Shown piece after piece: positions 8,498 to 19,230 of a DNA stretch of 64,000 bases. The notes under the pieces are model-generated. The model searched no databases, was not told the DNA's origin, and saw nothing but the letters and a program-made list of their open reading frames with translations. This stretch comes from Dyadobacter sp. CY343 (lineage in GTDB: Bacteria; Bacteroidota; Bacteroidia; Cytophagales; Spirosomataceae), in contig NZ_JAJUXK010000003.1 of NCBI RefSeq assembly GCF_021390335.1, forward strand, positions 186,001 to 250,000. Direction: 5' to 3'. Position 1 is the stretch's first letter, and each line of letters starts with the position of its first letter. A program made the position numbers and the translations under genes.

Positions 8498-9583
8498 CTA
8501 TGGAACAATGGTGGTAAACAGATACACGGCGAACAGTACGAGCAGAACAACGCCCTGCATAATGGTCGTCCGGCCGGTTCCAAAAGATAATACCACCGTG
8601 AAAAGCGATAAGATCAGGAGCAATGTCGATTTCGTGTCGATGCCGAGGGTGATATTCAGTCCCGTAAAAATCGATACCATGGCCACAACCGGAATCGTGA
8701 GGCCGATGCTGGCCAATGCAGATCCCAATGCAAGATTCAGACTGATCTGCAACTTATTCTTCCGCGCAGCGCGAACCGCCGCAGTTCCTTCCGGCAATAG
8801 GATCACAGCTGCCACGATCACACCTACAAGTGACTCCGGCGCACCAAGGTCAATAACCCCCTTTTCAATGGCAGGGGCCAGCATTTTTGCAAGTAACACT
8901 ACCGCCACCAGGCAAACGAGCAATAGTAGCGTACTCAAAATCGCATCCTTATTGGCGGGCGGCTCTATGCCCAGTTCGTTCGTAGGAGTACCGTCGTCGG
9001 GAAGGAAATAGGCGCGGTGGGTGATTGTTTGCACCATCACAAATGTGCCGTAAAGAACGAGTGAAATCACTGCCACAAATATGAGCTGACTGGTATTGTA
9101 AAGCGGTCCAGGTACGCTGGTGGTGTAGTTGGGCAATACCAGGGTAAGGATTGAAATGGCAGTAAGGGTGACCAATGCAGCACTTACGCCGAACCTACCG
9201 AACTTCTGTTCCTGATATTTGACGCCGCCCACGAGCAGGCACAAACCGATTATTCCCGTTAGAATGATCATGATCGCCGCAAAAACAGTGTCGCGTGCCA
9301 GCGCAGCAGTTTCCGCTCCGCCTGAGAGCATCAGGGAAACGATCAATGCGACTTCTATAATGGTGATTGCGACGGCGAGTACCAATGTCCCGGCCGGCTC
9401 GCCGACCCGGTGTGCGATTACTTCGGCGTGATGTACAGCGGCCAGAACAACCGAGATCAGCGCGGCGGCGAGGAGGAAATTGTATGCGCCGCCGATTTGG
9501 AGAACTTTATTCAGGTAATAAAGAACCCACGCGATGAGCGGGCTTAGTAGTGACCAGATTGGCAGGGAAAATCTTAATTTCAT
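8498..9583 (-). CDS. chaA: Calcium/proton antiporter, ChaA type
   Basis: 361 residues, close to the usual ~366 of ChaA, with 10-11 membrane segments. Both alpha-repeats of the CaCA superfamily are visible: an AEVIAHRVGEPAGTLVLAVA segment near residue 54 and a VAAVILLPEGTAAVRAARKN segment near 255, each with the acidic residue (GEP and PEG) that binds Ca2+. It exports Ca2+ (in E. coli also Na+/K+) at alkaline pH. Monocistronic, 205 bp from the divergent UvrA-like gene. Confidence 0.88.
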   Translation of the reverse strand: MKLRFSLPIWSLLSPLIAWVLYYLNKVLQIGGAYNFLLAAALISVVLAAVHHAEVIAHRVGEPAGTLVLAVAITIIEVALIVSLMLSGGAETAALARDTVFAAIMIILTGIIGLCLLVGGVKYQEQKFGRFGVSAALVTLTAISILTLVLPNYTTSVPGPLYNTSQLIFVAVISLVLYGTFVMVQTITHRAYFLPDDGTPTNELGIEPPANKDAILSTLLLLVCLVAVVLLAKMLAPAIEKGVIDLGAPESLVGVIVAAVILLPEGTAAVRAARKNKLQISLNLALGSALASIGLTIPVVAMVSIFTGLNITLGIDTKSTLLLILSLFTVVLSFGTGRTTIMQGVVLLVLFAVYLFTTIVP

Positions 9584-9727
9584 AGATGTGTTGAACGAAT
9601 TTTTTACTTACTTTTTTAAAGCAACAGCAATTTCCGGGCTACGGATTCCAGCTTTTATCAGTTTTTTTAATTTTTATTTCCCCACTATTTGAGCCGATAA
9701 CTATCATTTTGAAAATTTTTCAGGAAG

Positions 9728-9744
9728 TTTGGCACCGGCTTTCC
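9728..9744 (+). promoter_or_regulatory. Possible sigma-54-like promoter upstream of the UvrA-like gene
   Basis: TTTGGCACCGGCTTTCC has a full -24 element (TGGCAC) and correct 5-nt spacing to TTCC, where the -12 consensus is TTGC. It lies 44 bp before the start at 9789. The -12 mismatch makes this tentative. Confidence 0.22.
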
Positions 9745-9788
9745 TTTTCAGTCTGCAAGTATTTATCGACCATCAACCAGTCATTTAA

Positions 9789-12068
9789 ATGGACAGATTT
9801 CAGGAGTACATCGAAATTCGTGGCGCGCGTGAGAATAACCTCAAAAACGTATCACTAAGGATACCCAAGCGCAAGATCACGATCTTCACAGGGGTATCGG
9901 GTTCGGGCAAATCTTCCATCGTTTTCGATACCATCGCGACCGAGGCCCAGCGGCAGCTCAACGAGAATTTCAGTATGTTTATCCGGAATTTTCTACCCAA
10001 ATATGCCCAGCCAAATGCCGACGCCATTGAGAATCTGAGTATGGCGATCGTCGTTGATCAAAGAAGGCTGGGAGGCAATTCGCATTCCACCATGGGCACG
10101 ATCACGGACATCTCTCCCGTGCTCCGTCTTTTATTTTCAAGAATAGGCGAGCCGCATATTGGTGGTTCAAATGCATTTTCTTTCAACGATCCGCAGGGTA
10201 TGTGCACTGAATGCAATGGATTGGGTCGGAAAATGGGGGTTTTGGCTGATTCATTTCTTGATATGGACAAGTCGCTGAACGAAGGCGCTGTACAGGTTCC
10301 GGTTTTTGCTACCTGGGAGAAAAGCAGCTACGCGAGTTCAGGTTTTTTTGATAATGATAAAAAACTATCGGACTTCACCGAAGAGGAGATGGACCTGCTG
10401 CTTTATGGTAAAAATATGAAGTTCAAGATGCAGGTCGGCGGCGGCACGATGAATGCGAGTTACCTGGGCATTATTGAGAAATTTGAAAGGTCTTACATTA
10501 AAAGGGATCTCAAAACCCTCAGCGAGCGCACCCAGAAAGCGGTAGCACCTTACATTGCATTGAAACCCTGCCCGGCTTGCAAGGGGGCGCGGCTAAGCCA
10601 GGCTGCGCTGGGCTGCAAGATCAAAGGGAAGAATATCGCTGAAATGTCGGCGCTGGAAGTTTCCGAATTGCTTGCGATCATTAAAGATATTAAAGAACCG
10701 GTTGCGGCCTCGATGGCGGCTACGTTGTCCGAAAGGTTGCAGCACCTGGTGGATATCGGCCTCGATTACCTGAGTCTCGACCGCGAAACGAGTACCTTGT
10801 CGGGAGGTGAATCTCAGCGTGTTAAAATGGTCAAGCATTTGAGCAGCAGTCTGATAGATGTCATGTACATATTCGACGAACCCAGTGTGGGGCTGCACCC
10901 GCGCGACGTGCACAGGCTGAACGAACTGCTCGGTAAACTCAGGGATAAAGGCAATACGGTTATCGTGGTGGAGCACGATCCGGACGTGATCAAAGTCGCC
11001 GATCATATTGTCGACGTGGGCCCGCATGCAGGTAGTAATGGTGGAAATATCGTTTTTGAAGGCACTTTCGACGAACTGATCCATGCGGATACCCTCACAG
11101 GCCGGCATATCAAACAGTCACTGCCGATCAAGGAAAATTCCAGGAAAGCTTCTGGTAAATTATCGGTACTTAAAGCGAATGTGAATAACCTGCACAATGT
11201 AAGTGTGGATATTCCGGAGGGCGTTCTTACTGTGGTAACGGGCGTTGCAGGCTCGGGAAAAAGCTCGCTGATCAACCACGTTTTTCTTAAACAACATCCC
11301 AAAGCGGTCGTTATCGACCAGTCGGCTGTGGGTACTTCCACGCGTTCTAATCCGGCTACTTATACCGGGGTAATGGATGATGTGCGCAAAGCGTTTGCCA
11401 AAGAAAACGGGGTTAGCGCGTCGCTTTTCAGCTTCAACTCGCAGGGCGCCTGCGAAAATTGCCAGGGACTCGGCGTCATTTACACCGATCTCGCATTTCT
11501 GGATGGTATCAAAACACCTTGTGAGGTTTGTGAAGGAAAACGCTTCAAGGAAGAAGTACTGGCTTATAAACTCGACGGGAAGTCTATCTCAGATGTTTTG
11601 GAACTCACTGTTTTGCAGTCACTTGATTATTTCAAACAAAAAGATATCCGAAATAAATTGCAGGCAATGAGCGACGTCGGGCTCGATTATCTTACTTTGG
11701 GACAACCGCTAAGTACTTTGTCGGGCGGCGAGTGCCAGCGGATCAAGCTGGCCAGTGAGCTGCATAAGAAAAGCGGCGTGTACGTGCTGGACGAACCGAC
11801 TACCGGCTTGCACATGTCGGATATCTCGCATCTGCTATCTATTATGAACCGGCTGGTAGACTCGGGTAATACGATGATCGTGATCGAACATAATCTGGAC
11901 GTGATCAAAAATGCGGACTGGATTATAGATATGGGACCCGATGGTGGGACAAAAGGCGGAAAAGTAGTATTTGAAGGCACACCAGTGGAGTTACTGAATG
12001 CAAAAGGTTCGATTACGAGTCAGTATCTGAGAGGCGCAAATGCGGGAAAAACCTACCAGCAGTTTTAA
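9789..12068 (+). CDS. UvrA-like ABC ATPase (short UvrA2/DrrC type)
   Basis: 759 residues against ~940 for canonical UvrA. Two ABC halves are complete: Walker [10 protein letters not shown] (35-43) and GVAGSGKSS (~484-492), signatures LSGGESQR (~337) and LSGGECQR (~643), Walker [11 protein letters not shown] (~360) and LDEPTTGLH (~669). CxxC zinc-module motifs ([32 protein letters not shown]) are present. The missing ~180 residues fit loss of the UvrB-binding and insertion domains, as in UvrA2/DrrC-type proteins linked to drug or DNA-damage tolerance. It should bind DNA and ATP but may not load UvrB. The next gene starts 37 bp on. Confidence 0.88.
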   Translation: MDRFQEYIEIRGARENNLKNVSLRIPKRKITIFTGVSGSGKSSIVFDTIATEAQRQLNENFSMFIRNFLPKYAQPNADAIENLSMAIVVDQRRLGGNSHSTMGTITDISPVLRLLFSRIGEPHIGGSNAFSFNDPQGMCTECNGLGRKMGVLADSFLDMDKSLNEGAVQVPVFATWEKSSYASSGFFDNDKKLSDFTEEEMDLLLYGKNMKFKMQVGGGTMNASYLGIIEKFERSYIKRDLKTLSERTQKAVAPYIALKPCPACKGARLSQAALGCKIKGKNIAEMSALEVSELLAIIKDIKEPVAASMAATLSERLQHLVDIGLDYLSLDRETSTLSGGESQRVKMVKHLSSSLIDVMYIFDEPSVGLHPRDVHRLNELLGKLRDKGNTVIVVEHDPDVIKVADHIVDVGPHAGSNGGNIVFEGTFDELIHADTLTGRHIKQSLPIKENSRKASGKLSVLKANVNNLHNVSVDIPEGVLTVVTGVAGSGKSSLINHVFLKQHPKAVVIDQSAVGTSTRSNPATYTGVMDDVRKAFAKENGVSASLFSFNSQGACENCQGLGVIYTDLAFLDGIKTPCEVCEGKRFKEEVLAYKLDGKSISDVLELTVLQSLDYFKQKDIRNKLQAMSDVGLDYLTLGQPLSTLSGGECQRIKLASELHKKSGVYVLDEPTTGLHMSDISHLLSIMNRLVDSGNTMIVIEHNLDVIKNADWIIDMGPDGGTKGGKVVFEGTPVELLNAKGSITSQYLRGANAGKTYQQF

Positions 12069-12105
12069 CAAAAGCTTACTATTTCATTTTAACAATAACC
12101 AGAAT

Positions 12106-14640
12106 ATGATCAGACTGTTTCCTTTCAATAAATGCAAAGTGCCTTTAATCGTCGGTATTGTGGCCTTTTTTGCATTTGCTAATATAAGTCAAGCCAGCGC
12201 GCAGCAAGATTTGAAGCTCTGGTACAAACAGCCCGCGCGCAATTGGAACGAAGCTTTACCGATCGGAAACGGGTGGATCGGCGCGATGGTATTTGGCCGG
12301 GTGAACGAGGAGTTGATCCAGCTGAATGAGGAGACATTGTGGTCGGGCGGGCCGGTAAACAACAATCCTAATCCGCACGCGTACCAATACCTGCCGCAGG
12401 TAAGGAAGGCGCTCGAAAATGAGGATTACAAGCTTGCCGAGGAACTTACCAAGAAGATCCAGGGACTTTTTACAGAATCCTATGAGCCGCTCGGCGACCT
12501 GATGATCAGGCAGGAACTGAGCGGTACGCCCACAGCCTACCGGCGAGAACTTGATATTTCGAATGCACTTTCAACTACGACTTTCACGGTTGACGGCGTG
12601 GATTATAGCCGGGAGATATTCATTTCGGCAGCCGACCAAGTAATGGTTGTGAAGCTCAAAACCAGTAAGAAAGGTGCGCTCAATTTTACTGCATCTACAA
12701 CTAGTCCGCTCGTTTACAACAATGTAGTAATAGCCAAAGACGAGCTCGCGATGAAAGGCCAGGCGCCCGCGCACACGGACCCGAACTATATGCAGACGAT
12801 GGAAATACCTGTGACTTACAACGATCCTTCGAAATGCAAGGGAATGCGTTTTGAGTTGCGGGTAAGAGTGAAAGAATCCGACGGGGAAGTGTCCACCGAT
12901 AGTGCGGGCGTTCACATTCGCAATGCGAGCGAGGTAGTGCTGCTACTATCAGCGGCTACGAGTTTTAATGGATTTGATAAATGCCCGGATAAGGAAGGAA
13001 AAAATGAGGTTGCGCTTGTTGAAAAGTATTTGCAGTCTGCTAACGCAAAAAATTACGACGTTTTAAAATCCGCTCATATTACTGATTACCAGAAGCTTTT
13101 CAACCGCGTTAGTCTGAACTTGAATGGAAACCCGGCAGCCGACAAGCCGATGGACGAGCGCCTGAAAGATTATACGGAAGGTGCAAAAGATCCTGCATTG
13201 GAGGCTCTTTATTTTCAGTTTGGGAGATATTTGCTGATTTCCAGTTCGCGCCCGGGTGGTATCCCGGCCAATTTGCAGGGAATATGGAACCACCAGGTCC
13301 GCCCGCCGTGGAGCAGCAATTTTACGACAAATATCAATACCCAGATGAACTACTGGATGGTCGAAAGTGCAAACTTATCCGAGCTGCACGCGCCGTTACT
13401 TGACTTCATCAGCCAGCTGGAAGTGACGGGCACGGAGGCTGCGAAGAATTTTTATCGGGCAAAAGGCTGGGTGCTGCATCATAATTCGGATATCTGGGCT
13501 ACTACCAATCCGGTGAGCGGCAGCCCGTCGTGGGCCAACTGGCCAATGGGCGGCGCGTGGCTTTGCCAGCATTTGTGGGAGCATTACCAGTTTACGGGTG
13601 ACAAGGAATTTTTGACCAAAACCGCCTATCCGCTGATGAAATCGGCTGCGCTTTTTTGCCTGGACTGGCTGATTGAGGATAAAAACGGTAAGCTCGTCAC
13701 TTCGCCTGCAACGACGCCGGAGAATATTTTTATTGATGAAAAAGGATTTAAAGGTTCGGTTTCAGTCGCTACTACAATGGATATGTCCATCATCTGGGAC
13801 CTGTTCACCAATCTGATCGAGGCTTCTGAAAGAACCGGCACTGATGCCGAATTCAGGAAATTGCTGATTGAAAGACGCAGCAAGCTTTTTCCATTGCAGA
13901 TCGGCAAAAAGGGGAATTTGCAGGAATGGTACAAGGATTGGGAAGAGGCAGAACCTGAGCATCGGCACATTTCGCATTTGTTCGGACTGTTCCCCGGCCG
14001 GCAGATTTCGCCTATTTATACGCCTCAATACGCCCAGGCTGCCCGGAAAACGATGGAGTTGCGCGGCGACGGGGGTACCGGTTGGAGTAAAGGTTGGAAA
14101 ATCAATACCTGGGCAAGGCTGCTCGACGGCAACCACGCTTATAAGCTTATCCGCGAGCAGTTGAAGCTGACGGGCGTGGAAGGAACTAACTATGCGAAGG
14201 GAGGCGGTACCTATCCGAATTTGCTGGATGCGCACCCGCCTTTTCAGATCGATGGGAATTTTGGTGGCACTTCTGGCATAACGGAAATGCTGTTGCAAAG
14301 CCACGACGGATTTTTGAATATACTCGCTGCAATTCCCGACGACTGGGCGAGTGGCGAAGTAAAAGGATTGCGTGCGCGTGGTGGATTCGAAGCAGATATT
14401 ACCTGGGAAAAAGGTACAATAACAAAGCTGATTGTCCGCTCAAAACTGGGTGGAAATTGTCGGATCGGCGTGCCGAATGCATTGAAAATCAGCGGAAAGA
14501 AAATGAAAGCTGCTACCGGTGAAAATGCAAATGCCTTTTATAAATCACTGCATACGGGCTCAGAACAAGCAAAAGCGGAGAAATTGATGTTCGACTTCCC
14601 TACGGAAGCAGGTAAAGAATATGTTTTGACTGGGAAATAG
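12106..14640 (+). CDS. Secreted glycoside hydrolase family 95, alpha-L-fucosidase type
   Basis: I choose ATG 12106 because it begins a signal peptide (MIRLFPFNK, hydrophobic core, ASA cleavage site); the 12040 start overlaps the upstream gene and spoils the signal. The mature protein begins with the N-terminal beta-sandwich motif [14 protein letters not shown], then an (alpha/alpha)6 barrel. GH95 catalytic features are visible: [13 protein letters not shown] (the two catalytic-site Asn), [10 protein letters not shown] (acid Glu) and FQIDGNFGG (Asp). Family members cleave terminal alpha-1,2-fucose or galactose. 844 residues. No SusC/D nearby. Confidence 0.93.
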   Translation: MIRLFPFNKCKVPLIVGIVAFFAFANISQASAQQDLKLWYKQPARNWNEALPIGNGWIGAMVFGRVNEELIQLNEETLWSGGPVNNNPNPHAYQYLPQVRKALENEDYKLAEELTKKIQGLFTESYEPLGDLMIRQELSGTPTAYRRELDISNALSTTTFTVDGVDYSREIFISAADQVMVVKLKTSKKGALNFTASTTSPLVYNNVVIAKDELAMKGQAPAHTDPNYMQTMEIPVTYNDPSKCKGMRFELRVRVKESDGEVSTDSAGVHIRNASEVVLLLSAATSFNGFDKCPDKEGKNEVALVEKYLQSANAKNYDVLKSAHITDYQKLFNRVSLNLNGNPAADKPMDERLKDYTEGAKDPALEALYFQFGRYLLISSSRPGGIPANLQGIWNHQVRPPWSSNFTTNINTQMNYWMVESANLSELHAPLLDFISQLEVTGTEAAKNFYRAKGWVLHHNSDIWATTNPVSGSPSWANWPMGGAWLCQHLWEHYQFTGDKEFLTKTAYPLMKSAALFCLDWLIEDKNGKLVTSPATTPENIFIDEKGFKGSVSVATTMDMSIIWDLFTNLIEASERTGTDAEFRKLLIERRSKLFPLQIGKKGNLQEWYKDWEEAEPEHRHISHLFGLFPGRQISPIYTPQYAQAARKTMELRGDGGTGWSKGWKINTWARLLDGNHAYKLIREQLKLTGVEGTNYAKGGGTYPNLLDAHPPFQIDGNFGGTSGITEMLLQSHDGFLNILAAIPDDWASGEVKGLRARGGFEADITWEKGTITKLIVRSKLGGNCRIGVPNALKISGKKMKAATGENANAFYKSLHTGSEQAKAEKLMFDFPTEAGKEYVLTGK

Positions 14641-14659
14641 ACAAAGCCAGCTCCTATTA

Positions 14660-14692
14660 GAGCCACAGGAAAGACAATCAATCCTGTGGCTC
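14660..14692. terminator. Inverted repeat between convergent GH95 and Xre genes
   Basis: GAGCCACAGGA (14660-14670) pairs with TCCTGTGGCTC (14682-14692), a perfect 11-bp stem. It overlaps the last codons of the Xre gene. No long T-run on either side, so termination strength is uncertain. Confidence 0.5.
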
Positions 14693-14878
14693 CAATGTGA
14701 AAATTTCTTCAACAGGCTTGTTGAAAACCTGGGCGAGCTTGATAGCCAGGATCGTAGACGGGACATATTTACTTGTCTCAATCGAATTGATCGCCTGACG
14801 CGATACTCCCACTTTTTCGGCCAGTTCAGCCTGTGTTATACGCAGGATTGCCCTCTCGACGCGAAGCGTATTTTTCAA
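14678..14878 (-). CDS. Xre-family HTH transcriptional regulator
   Basis: 66 residues, almost entirely one Cro/cI helix-turn-helix: LRITQAELAEKVGVSRQAIN, then a second helix pair ending NKPVEEIFTLE. This size and sequence are typical of the minimal regulator paired with a small multi-pass membrane protein in many Firmicutes and Bacteroidota. Here the partner (14888-15373) lies 9 bp upstream in the same operon. Likely represses its own operon. Confidence 0.9.
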   Translation of the reverse strand: MKNTLRVERAILRITQAELAEKVGVSRQAINSIETSKYVPSTILAIKLAQVFNKPVEEIFTLEPQD

Positions 14879-14887
14879 AATTCAATA

Positions 14888-15373
14888 TTATAAAGTTAAA
14901 TCCTCGTTGGACCTTAATCGGATCATGTAGTAGTACCGTGAAATATAGGCGATCCAAAAGCCTGCAAAACTGACAGATAGGATCGCGGTAAAAGTATTTT
15001 CCATTTGGTAGTTTCCGGAAAAATAGAAAAAGCAGTACGTCACAACTCCGACACAAAGCTGCATCAGGATCGCAAACTGAATAGATTCAAGCCGGACCTT
15101 GTAGTAAAATTCGTCCCGCTCGCGCGACATGAAAAAGAATAATAAACCAACAGCTACCAATGCGATAGAAGTGTATTCGAAGATTGCATTGATCTGCCAG
15201 AAGTTGGCCGGGTAGGGGTAAGAGCCGTCGGCGGTGGTATTGCCGGGAGCAAGAATCCTGTAAACATTAATCAACCCTTCCTGGCTTGCAACTGCCAAAC
15301 CAAGCAGACCTAAAAAGATCATTGCCAAACCACTGGCCTTGAAGCCGGTGGGTAGTAAGAATAATTTGTTCAT
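14888..15373 (-). CDS. Four-helix membrane protein partnered with the Xre regulator
   Basis: 161 residues with four predicted membrane segments (residues ~14-33, ~66-85, ~105-122, ~127-147) and charged loops. It is transcribed first in a two-gene unit with the Xre regulator, from the promoter at 15400-15430. Function unknown; the Xre/membrane arrangement suggests a sensing or stress role (inference). Confidence 0.7.
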   Translation of the reverse strand: MNKLFLLPTGFKASGLAMIFLGLLGLAVASQEGLINVYRILAPGNTTADGSYPYPANFWQINAIFEYTSIALVAVGLLFFFMSRERDEFYYKVRLESIQFAILMQLCVGVVTYCFFYFSGNYQMENTFTAILSVSFAGFWIAYISRYYYMIRLRSNEDLTL

Positions 15374-15399
15374 AGCACATAGTTTAAATTAGGAATAAT

Positions 15400-15430
15400 C
15401 AAATGTAATCTAAACATTCCTTAATGTCAA
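15400..15430 (-). promoter_or_regulatory. Bacteroidota-type promoter of the membrane protein/Xre operon
   Basis: On the minus strand TTG (15430-15428), a 20-nt spacer and TACATTTG (15407-15400), a full match to TAnnTTTG. It ends 27 bp upstream of the start codon at 15373. Confidence 0.6.
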
Positions 15431-15475
15431 CTATGCATTACATTTAGGCGCAAAAAAATTTAGTGATCAATTTGA

Positions 15476-16777
15476 TTAAGCTTCCATAGAACCACGTTTT
15501 TCCTGATGGATAGGTAAGCTGATGATGAAACGTGCACCATGGCCCTCGCGACTTTCTGCGGAAATAGACCCGTTATGTTTGTCCAATATCTTCTTTGTAA
15601 TCGCGAGTCCGATACCCGATCCTTCATATTTTTCTTTGGTATTCAAGCGTTCGAAAAGGGAGAATATCCTTTCCTGATATTGCTTGTCAAAGCCGATCCC
15701 GTTATCGGAAATCGCGATCTTACATATTGCCTTGTCGGGTTCGTTGTCGCGTTCCAGCTCATTTACAGCTTCGCAGGTGATTTCAATAACCGGCGGCTCG
15801 TCTTCTTTTGAAAATTTAATAGAGTTGCTGATCAGATTTTGGAATACCTGCTTGATTTGTGGTCGGTTGGCCTCTATTTTCGGGAAATTGTCGATTCTAA
15901 CCTGTACTTTCTTTTCACTCAAAAGTATTTCATAATCTTCCAGCACCTCTTCGACGACATCTTTCAGACTGATCAGCTCGAAATTGCCGGCATGCGTAGA
16001 GAGCCTGGAATAATCGAGTATATCTGCAATCATCGTACGCATCCGCTGAGAAGCAGTTATGATCTTTTCCAGATGCTTTTGACTTTCCTCAGGCAGCTCA
16101 ATCTGATGGTTGTTTTTGAGCATCGTCGAAAATATCAGGATCTTGCGTAAAGGCTCCTGCAAATCGTGGGATGCAACTGAGGCGAATTGTTGCAGGTCAT
16201 AATTGCTCGCTTCCAGTTCACCGTTTATCTCTTCCAGCCGCCTGTTGTTTTCTTTCAGCAGGTACTGAACATTTTTCTGAAAAGTAAGATCTGTAACGAT
16301 GATACTTAAAGAGGGACCTTCGTCTAGCTGCAACATAGTAACCGAAACCTGGCAGGGTACCAGCTTGTCATTCCTGCGGATTGGAAGCTCCATTTTGGTA
16401 TCCTCTTTCCAGCCATTTGTAAATAGCTGCCGGTACAATTGCATGGCGCTTTCCGGCAAAAAATTCTCAAAAGAAGAACCTACTACCTTCGAAAGCGGCT
16501 CGTTGACCATCGTCGCGAACATGGAATTGGAGTAGAGGATAACACCAACTTCATTGAGCGTGACGGCTCCTTCATTCATTTTCTCGATAAATACCCTATA
16601 AGTCTGATCGGCAGTTTTGAGGGTATACAGTTGTAATCCCTGCTCACCGTCGTTCACCACGAGCGCGTCTACCTGTCCCGTCCGAATGGCGGTAATGGTA
16701 TCCGTAGCTTCCTCGAGACGCATTGTAAGCTCGCGGTTTTCTCTGACCAGTTCCTCGTAACTCTTTTCTGTACCCAT
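15476..16777 (-). CDS. Soluble PAS-domain histidine kinase of the Kai cluster
   Basis: Starting at ATG 16777 (MGTEKSYEEL) the protein has 433 residues; the start at 16798 would overlap kaiB. Order: an N-terminal coiled coil (~1-30), a PAS domain (~60-165), a second coiled coil (~170-195), HisKA with the H-box FASVASHDLQEPLRK (His about 204) and HATPase_c with N-box FQNLISNSIKFS, DNGIGF and GSGIGLAI. No membrane segment or signal, so it senses a cytosolic cue. One base separates its start from the upstream KaiB stop, so it is translationally linked to the KaiCBB operon. Partner: probably the receiver protein at 19231-19623. Confidence 0.92.
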   Translation of the reverse strand: MGTEKSYEELVRENRELTMRLEEATDTITAIRTGQVDALVVNDGEQGLQLYTLKTADQTYRVFIEKMNEGAVTLNEVGVILYSNSMFATMVNEPLSKVVGSSFENFLPESAMQLYRQLFTNGWKEDTKMELPIRRNDKLVPCQVSVTMLQLDEGPSLSIIVTDLTFQKNVQYLLKENNRRLEEINGELEASNYDLQQFASVASHDLQEPLRKILIFSTMLKNNHQIELPEESQKHLEKIITASQRMRTMIADILDYSRLSTHAGNFELISLKDVVEEVLEDYEILLSEKKVQVRIDNFPKIEANRPQIKQVFQNLISNSIKFSKEDEPPVIEITCEAVNELERDNEPDKAICKIAISDNGIGFDKQYQERIFSLFERLNTKEKYEGSGIGLAITKKILDKHNGSISAESREGHGARFIISLPIHQEKRGSMEA

Positions 16778-16778
16778 T

Positions 16779-17099
16779 TCAATTTTGTGGAATTCCAAGT
16801 CCCCGAAGGACCTTCTCAGTATCCGACATATCTCCTATCAGTCTTCTCTCCGGCAAGGGGCTGATTTTGATCAGCAGTGGCAGGGCGATCAGTTGTTCCT
16901 TTTCTGCGCGCCATTTCTCCTGGTGCACGTCAACAATTTCCAGTGTGTATCTGTCTTTAATATATTTCTCGCAAATCTCTTTCAGATTGATGACGGCTCT
17001 AATTGAATTCATGGAGGCACCGGTAATAAACAGCCGGAGGACGTAATGTTCATCCTCTTCTTCGTGTTCGCCACCAAAGTGTTGCAAAGCCTCGCTCAT
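16779..17099 (-). CDS. KaiB-family protein, second copy
   Basis: 106 residues, thioredoxin-like fold. [21 protein letters not shown] matches the KaiB N-terminal strand-helix, and the C-terminal [20 protein letters not shown] is the classic KaiB signature (PxLxKxxPxPxRRxIGD). It starts inside the last codon of the upstream kaiB (ATGA overlap at 17096-17099). The acidic [14 protein letters not shown]-terminus is not in the first copy. KaiB binds the CI ring of KaiC in its fold-switched form; having two copies suggests distinct partners. Confidence 0.93.
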   Translation of the reverse strand: MSEALQHFGGEHEEEDEHYVLRLFITGASMNSIRAVINLKEICEKYIKDRYTLEIVDVHQEKWRAEKEQLIALPLLIKISPLPERRLIGDMSDTEKVLRGLGIPQN

Positions 17100-17401
17100 T
17101 CGAATTTAGCGGCTGGGCGGATATTAAGTCCAACCAGCACTTTTTCTTCATTTGAAAGATCGCCTATAATCTTCCGGATCGGTTCCGGTACTTTTTTAAC
17201 CAATGTCGGTATGGCCAGTATCTGGTCACCTTCTGCCAGTTGCGGGTGAACGAGCAAGTCTATCACCTCGATCACATATTTGCCTTTCAGATGTTCCTCG
17301 CAGTACCTTTTTAAATTAGTAAGCGCGGTCACTGACCGTGCGGTCTTTCCTGCAACATATAGCCGCAGCTCCCATAATTCTTCCTGTTCTATTTCTTCCA
17401 T
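17096..17401 (-). CDS. KaiB-family protein, first copy
   Basis: 101 residues, near the length of cyanobacterial KaiB (102). [21 protein letters not shown] at the N-terminus and [21 protein letters not shown] at the C-terminus match the KaiB family. It follows kaiC by 24 bp and overlaps the next kaiB by 4 bp, indicating one operon. It differs from the second copy at many surface positions, so this is not a recent duplication. Confidence 0.94.
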   Translation of the reverse strand: MEEIEQEELWELRLYVAGKTARSVTALTNLKRYCEEHLKGKYVIEVIDLLVHPQLAEGDQILAIPTLVKKVPEPIRKIIGDLSNEEKVLVGLNIRPAAKFE

Positions 17402-17425
17402 ATTGTATTGGTTATGAAGGGTTTA

Positions 17426-19129
17426 TTATTCATCACGCTTTTGAGTCATTTGACGGCGGTTATCTTCCATGATGTTCTTTTTAAGATCATCTTCGATATA
17501 ACTCTTGTTAAGCTCGTCTTGCAGCGACTCGAATTCTTCTTTCAATGATGAAATCTTGGATTCCAGCACCAGTCGTTTTCGTTCTATTTCCCGATCCTTT
17601 CTAGTCACAGCGTGATCACGAAGGGCTACGCTTGTTTTTTCAAGAAGCAATTGGGTCTCCCGCGCTGAACCCGTCAATACGCCCTCCGGACCAAGGAATA
17701 CTTCTACCAGTTTCAGTCCTTCGTCCGATATCACAAATTCTCGTACCTGATTCGAATGCTTCATTCCACGGGATTTCATCACATATAGTCCGCGGTTTCG
17801 CTCACCGTTTAGTTCAATATCCCGCACAAGCAGCCACGCATCGACCAGAGAAGATATACCTTCGTCGGTTTGTTCGGTTTTGTTGTCGTTATAGGCAAGT
17901 GCAGTAAACATCACCGTGATCTGCGCAGCCTGCAAGTAGTCGATTAGCCGGGTAAGCAAACTCTTAACTTCACTTGCGGTACCTACCGTGATCAGGTTTG
18001 TAATCGGGTCGAGCACGATGATGTCCGGTTTGAATTTGTCTACCATTTTGGTGATCGATAGCAAATGCATTTCCAAACCATTCAACGTAGGGCGCGAGGC
18101 GCTGAATTGTAAAAGTCCGTTGTCCAGATGCTCCTGCAGATTCACATTGATCGAGTGCATATTCCGGACAATCTGTTGCGGCGACTCCTCAAAAGCGAAG
18201 TAGATGCAGCGCTTTCCATTTTTACAGGCTTCATTGATAAAGCTGCCCGCAATACTCGTTTTTCCGGTTCCAGCTGTACCGGAAACAAGGATACTGCCAC
18301 CTTTGAAGAAGCCTTCGCCGCCCAGCATTTTATCCAGAGCCGGAATTCCGGATGAAACACGTAAAGAGGAAACTTGATGGTCGAGCCGAAGCGAAGTAAC
18401 CGGCAACACCGAAATCCCTTCTTCATCGATCAGAAAAGGATATTCGTTGGTTCCATGCACGGAGCCCCGGTACTTGACGATGCGCAGGATCCGGGTGGAT
18501 ATCTTATTTTCTACCCGGTGGTCGAGCAGGATCACGCAGTCGGAAACATATTCTTCCAATCCCTGACGGGTAAGCGTTTCGGCCCCTCTTTCACCAGTGA
18601 TAATAGCTGTAACTTTCTTCTCTTTCAGCCACTCAAACAACCTGCGTAGCTCAGCACGAAGTATTGCCTGGTTGGTAAGACCGGAGAAAAGGCTCTCGAT
18701 CGTATCGAGAACAACGCGTTTGGCGCCTAGACTATCTATTGCGTAGCCCAGTCTGATAAAAAGTCCGTCGAGGTTATACTCGCCGGTTTCCTCTATTTCG
18801 CTGCGTACAATATGTACGTGGTCGAGCTTTATCAGCTTGTCTTCCTGAAGTTGATTGAGATCGTAGCCAAGCGAAGCGACATTGATAGCAAGTTCTTCGG
18901 ATTTCTCCTCGAATGCCACGAACACGCCAGGTTCGTTGTATTTCTTTGCTCCGTGAACAAGGAATTCCATTGAAAATAAGGTCTTCCCTGATCCGGCTGC
19001 CCCGCATATCAGCGTAGGTCTGCCCATTGGTAATCCGCCCGCCGTAATTTCGTCCAGGCCACGAATGCCTGTTGGTGTTTTTTGAAGAACTTTCATTGCT
19101 GATTCTGAGTTCGAGGATTCTGTACTCAT
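17426..19129 (-). CDS. KaiC-family dual RecA-like ATPase/kinase
   Basis: 567 residues. CI domain: Walker A GAAGSGKT (43-50), catalytic Glu pair AFEEK (74-75). CII domain: Walker A GTAGTGKT (284-291), Glu pair FAFEES (314-315). In CII the segment DEGISSLVDAWLL (423-435) aligns with the S431/T432 autophosphorylation site of cyanobacterial KaiC, giving Ser426-Ser427. The tail (505-567) is a charged coiled coil where KaiC has its A-loop and KaiA-binding tail; no kaiA is present. It forms hexamers in other members. Transcribed with two kaiB and a kinase gene; the receiver gene lies upstream. Confidence 0.95.
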   Translation of the reverse strand: MSTESSNSESAMKVLQKTPTGIRGLDEITAGGLPMGRPTLICGAAGSGKTLFSMEFLVHGAKKYNEPGVFVAFEEKSEELAINVASLGYDLNQLQEDKLIKLDHVHIVRSEIEETGEYNLDGLFIRLGYAIDSLGAKRVVLDTIESLFSGLTNQAILRAELRRLFEWLKEKKVTAIITGERGAETLTRQGLEEYVSDCVILLDHRVENKISTRILRIVKYRGSVHGTNEYPFLIDEEGISVLPVTSLRLDHQVSSLRVSSGIPALDKMLGGEGFFKGGSILVSGTAGTGKTSIAGSFINEACKNGKRCIYFAFEESPQQIVRNMHSINVNLQEHLDNGLLQFSASRPTLNGLEMHLLSITKMVDKFKPDIIVLDPITNLITVGTASEVKSLLTRLIDYLQAAQITVMFTALAYNDNKTEQTDEGISSLVDAWLLVRDIELNGERNRGLYVMKSRGMKHSNQVREFVISDEGLKLVEVFLGPEGVLTGSARETQLLLEKTSVALRDHAVTRKDREIERKRLVLESKISSLKEEFESLQDELNKSYIEDDLKKNIMEDNRRQMTQKRDE

Positions 19130-19230
19130 CTTAAAGTATTATGGAATGCGATCAAGACTTTTGCGTTCGAAAGCCCAGATAAAAATATCATGCCGCCAAA
19201 GCGCCGGGAGGCGGTTTACAGGGGAAGATG

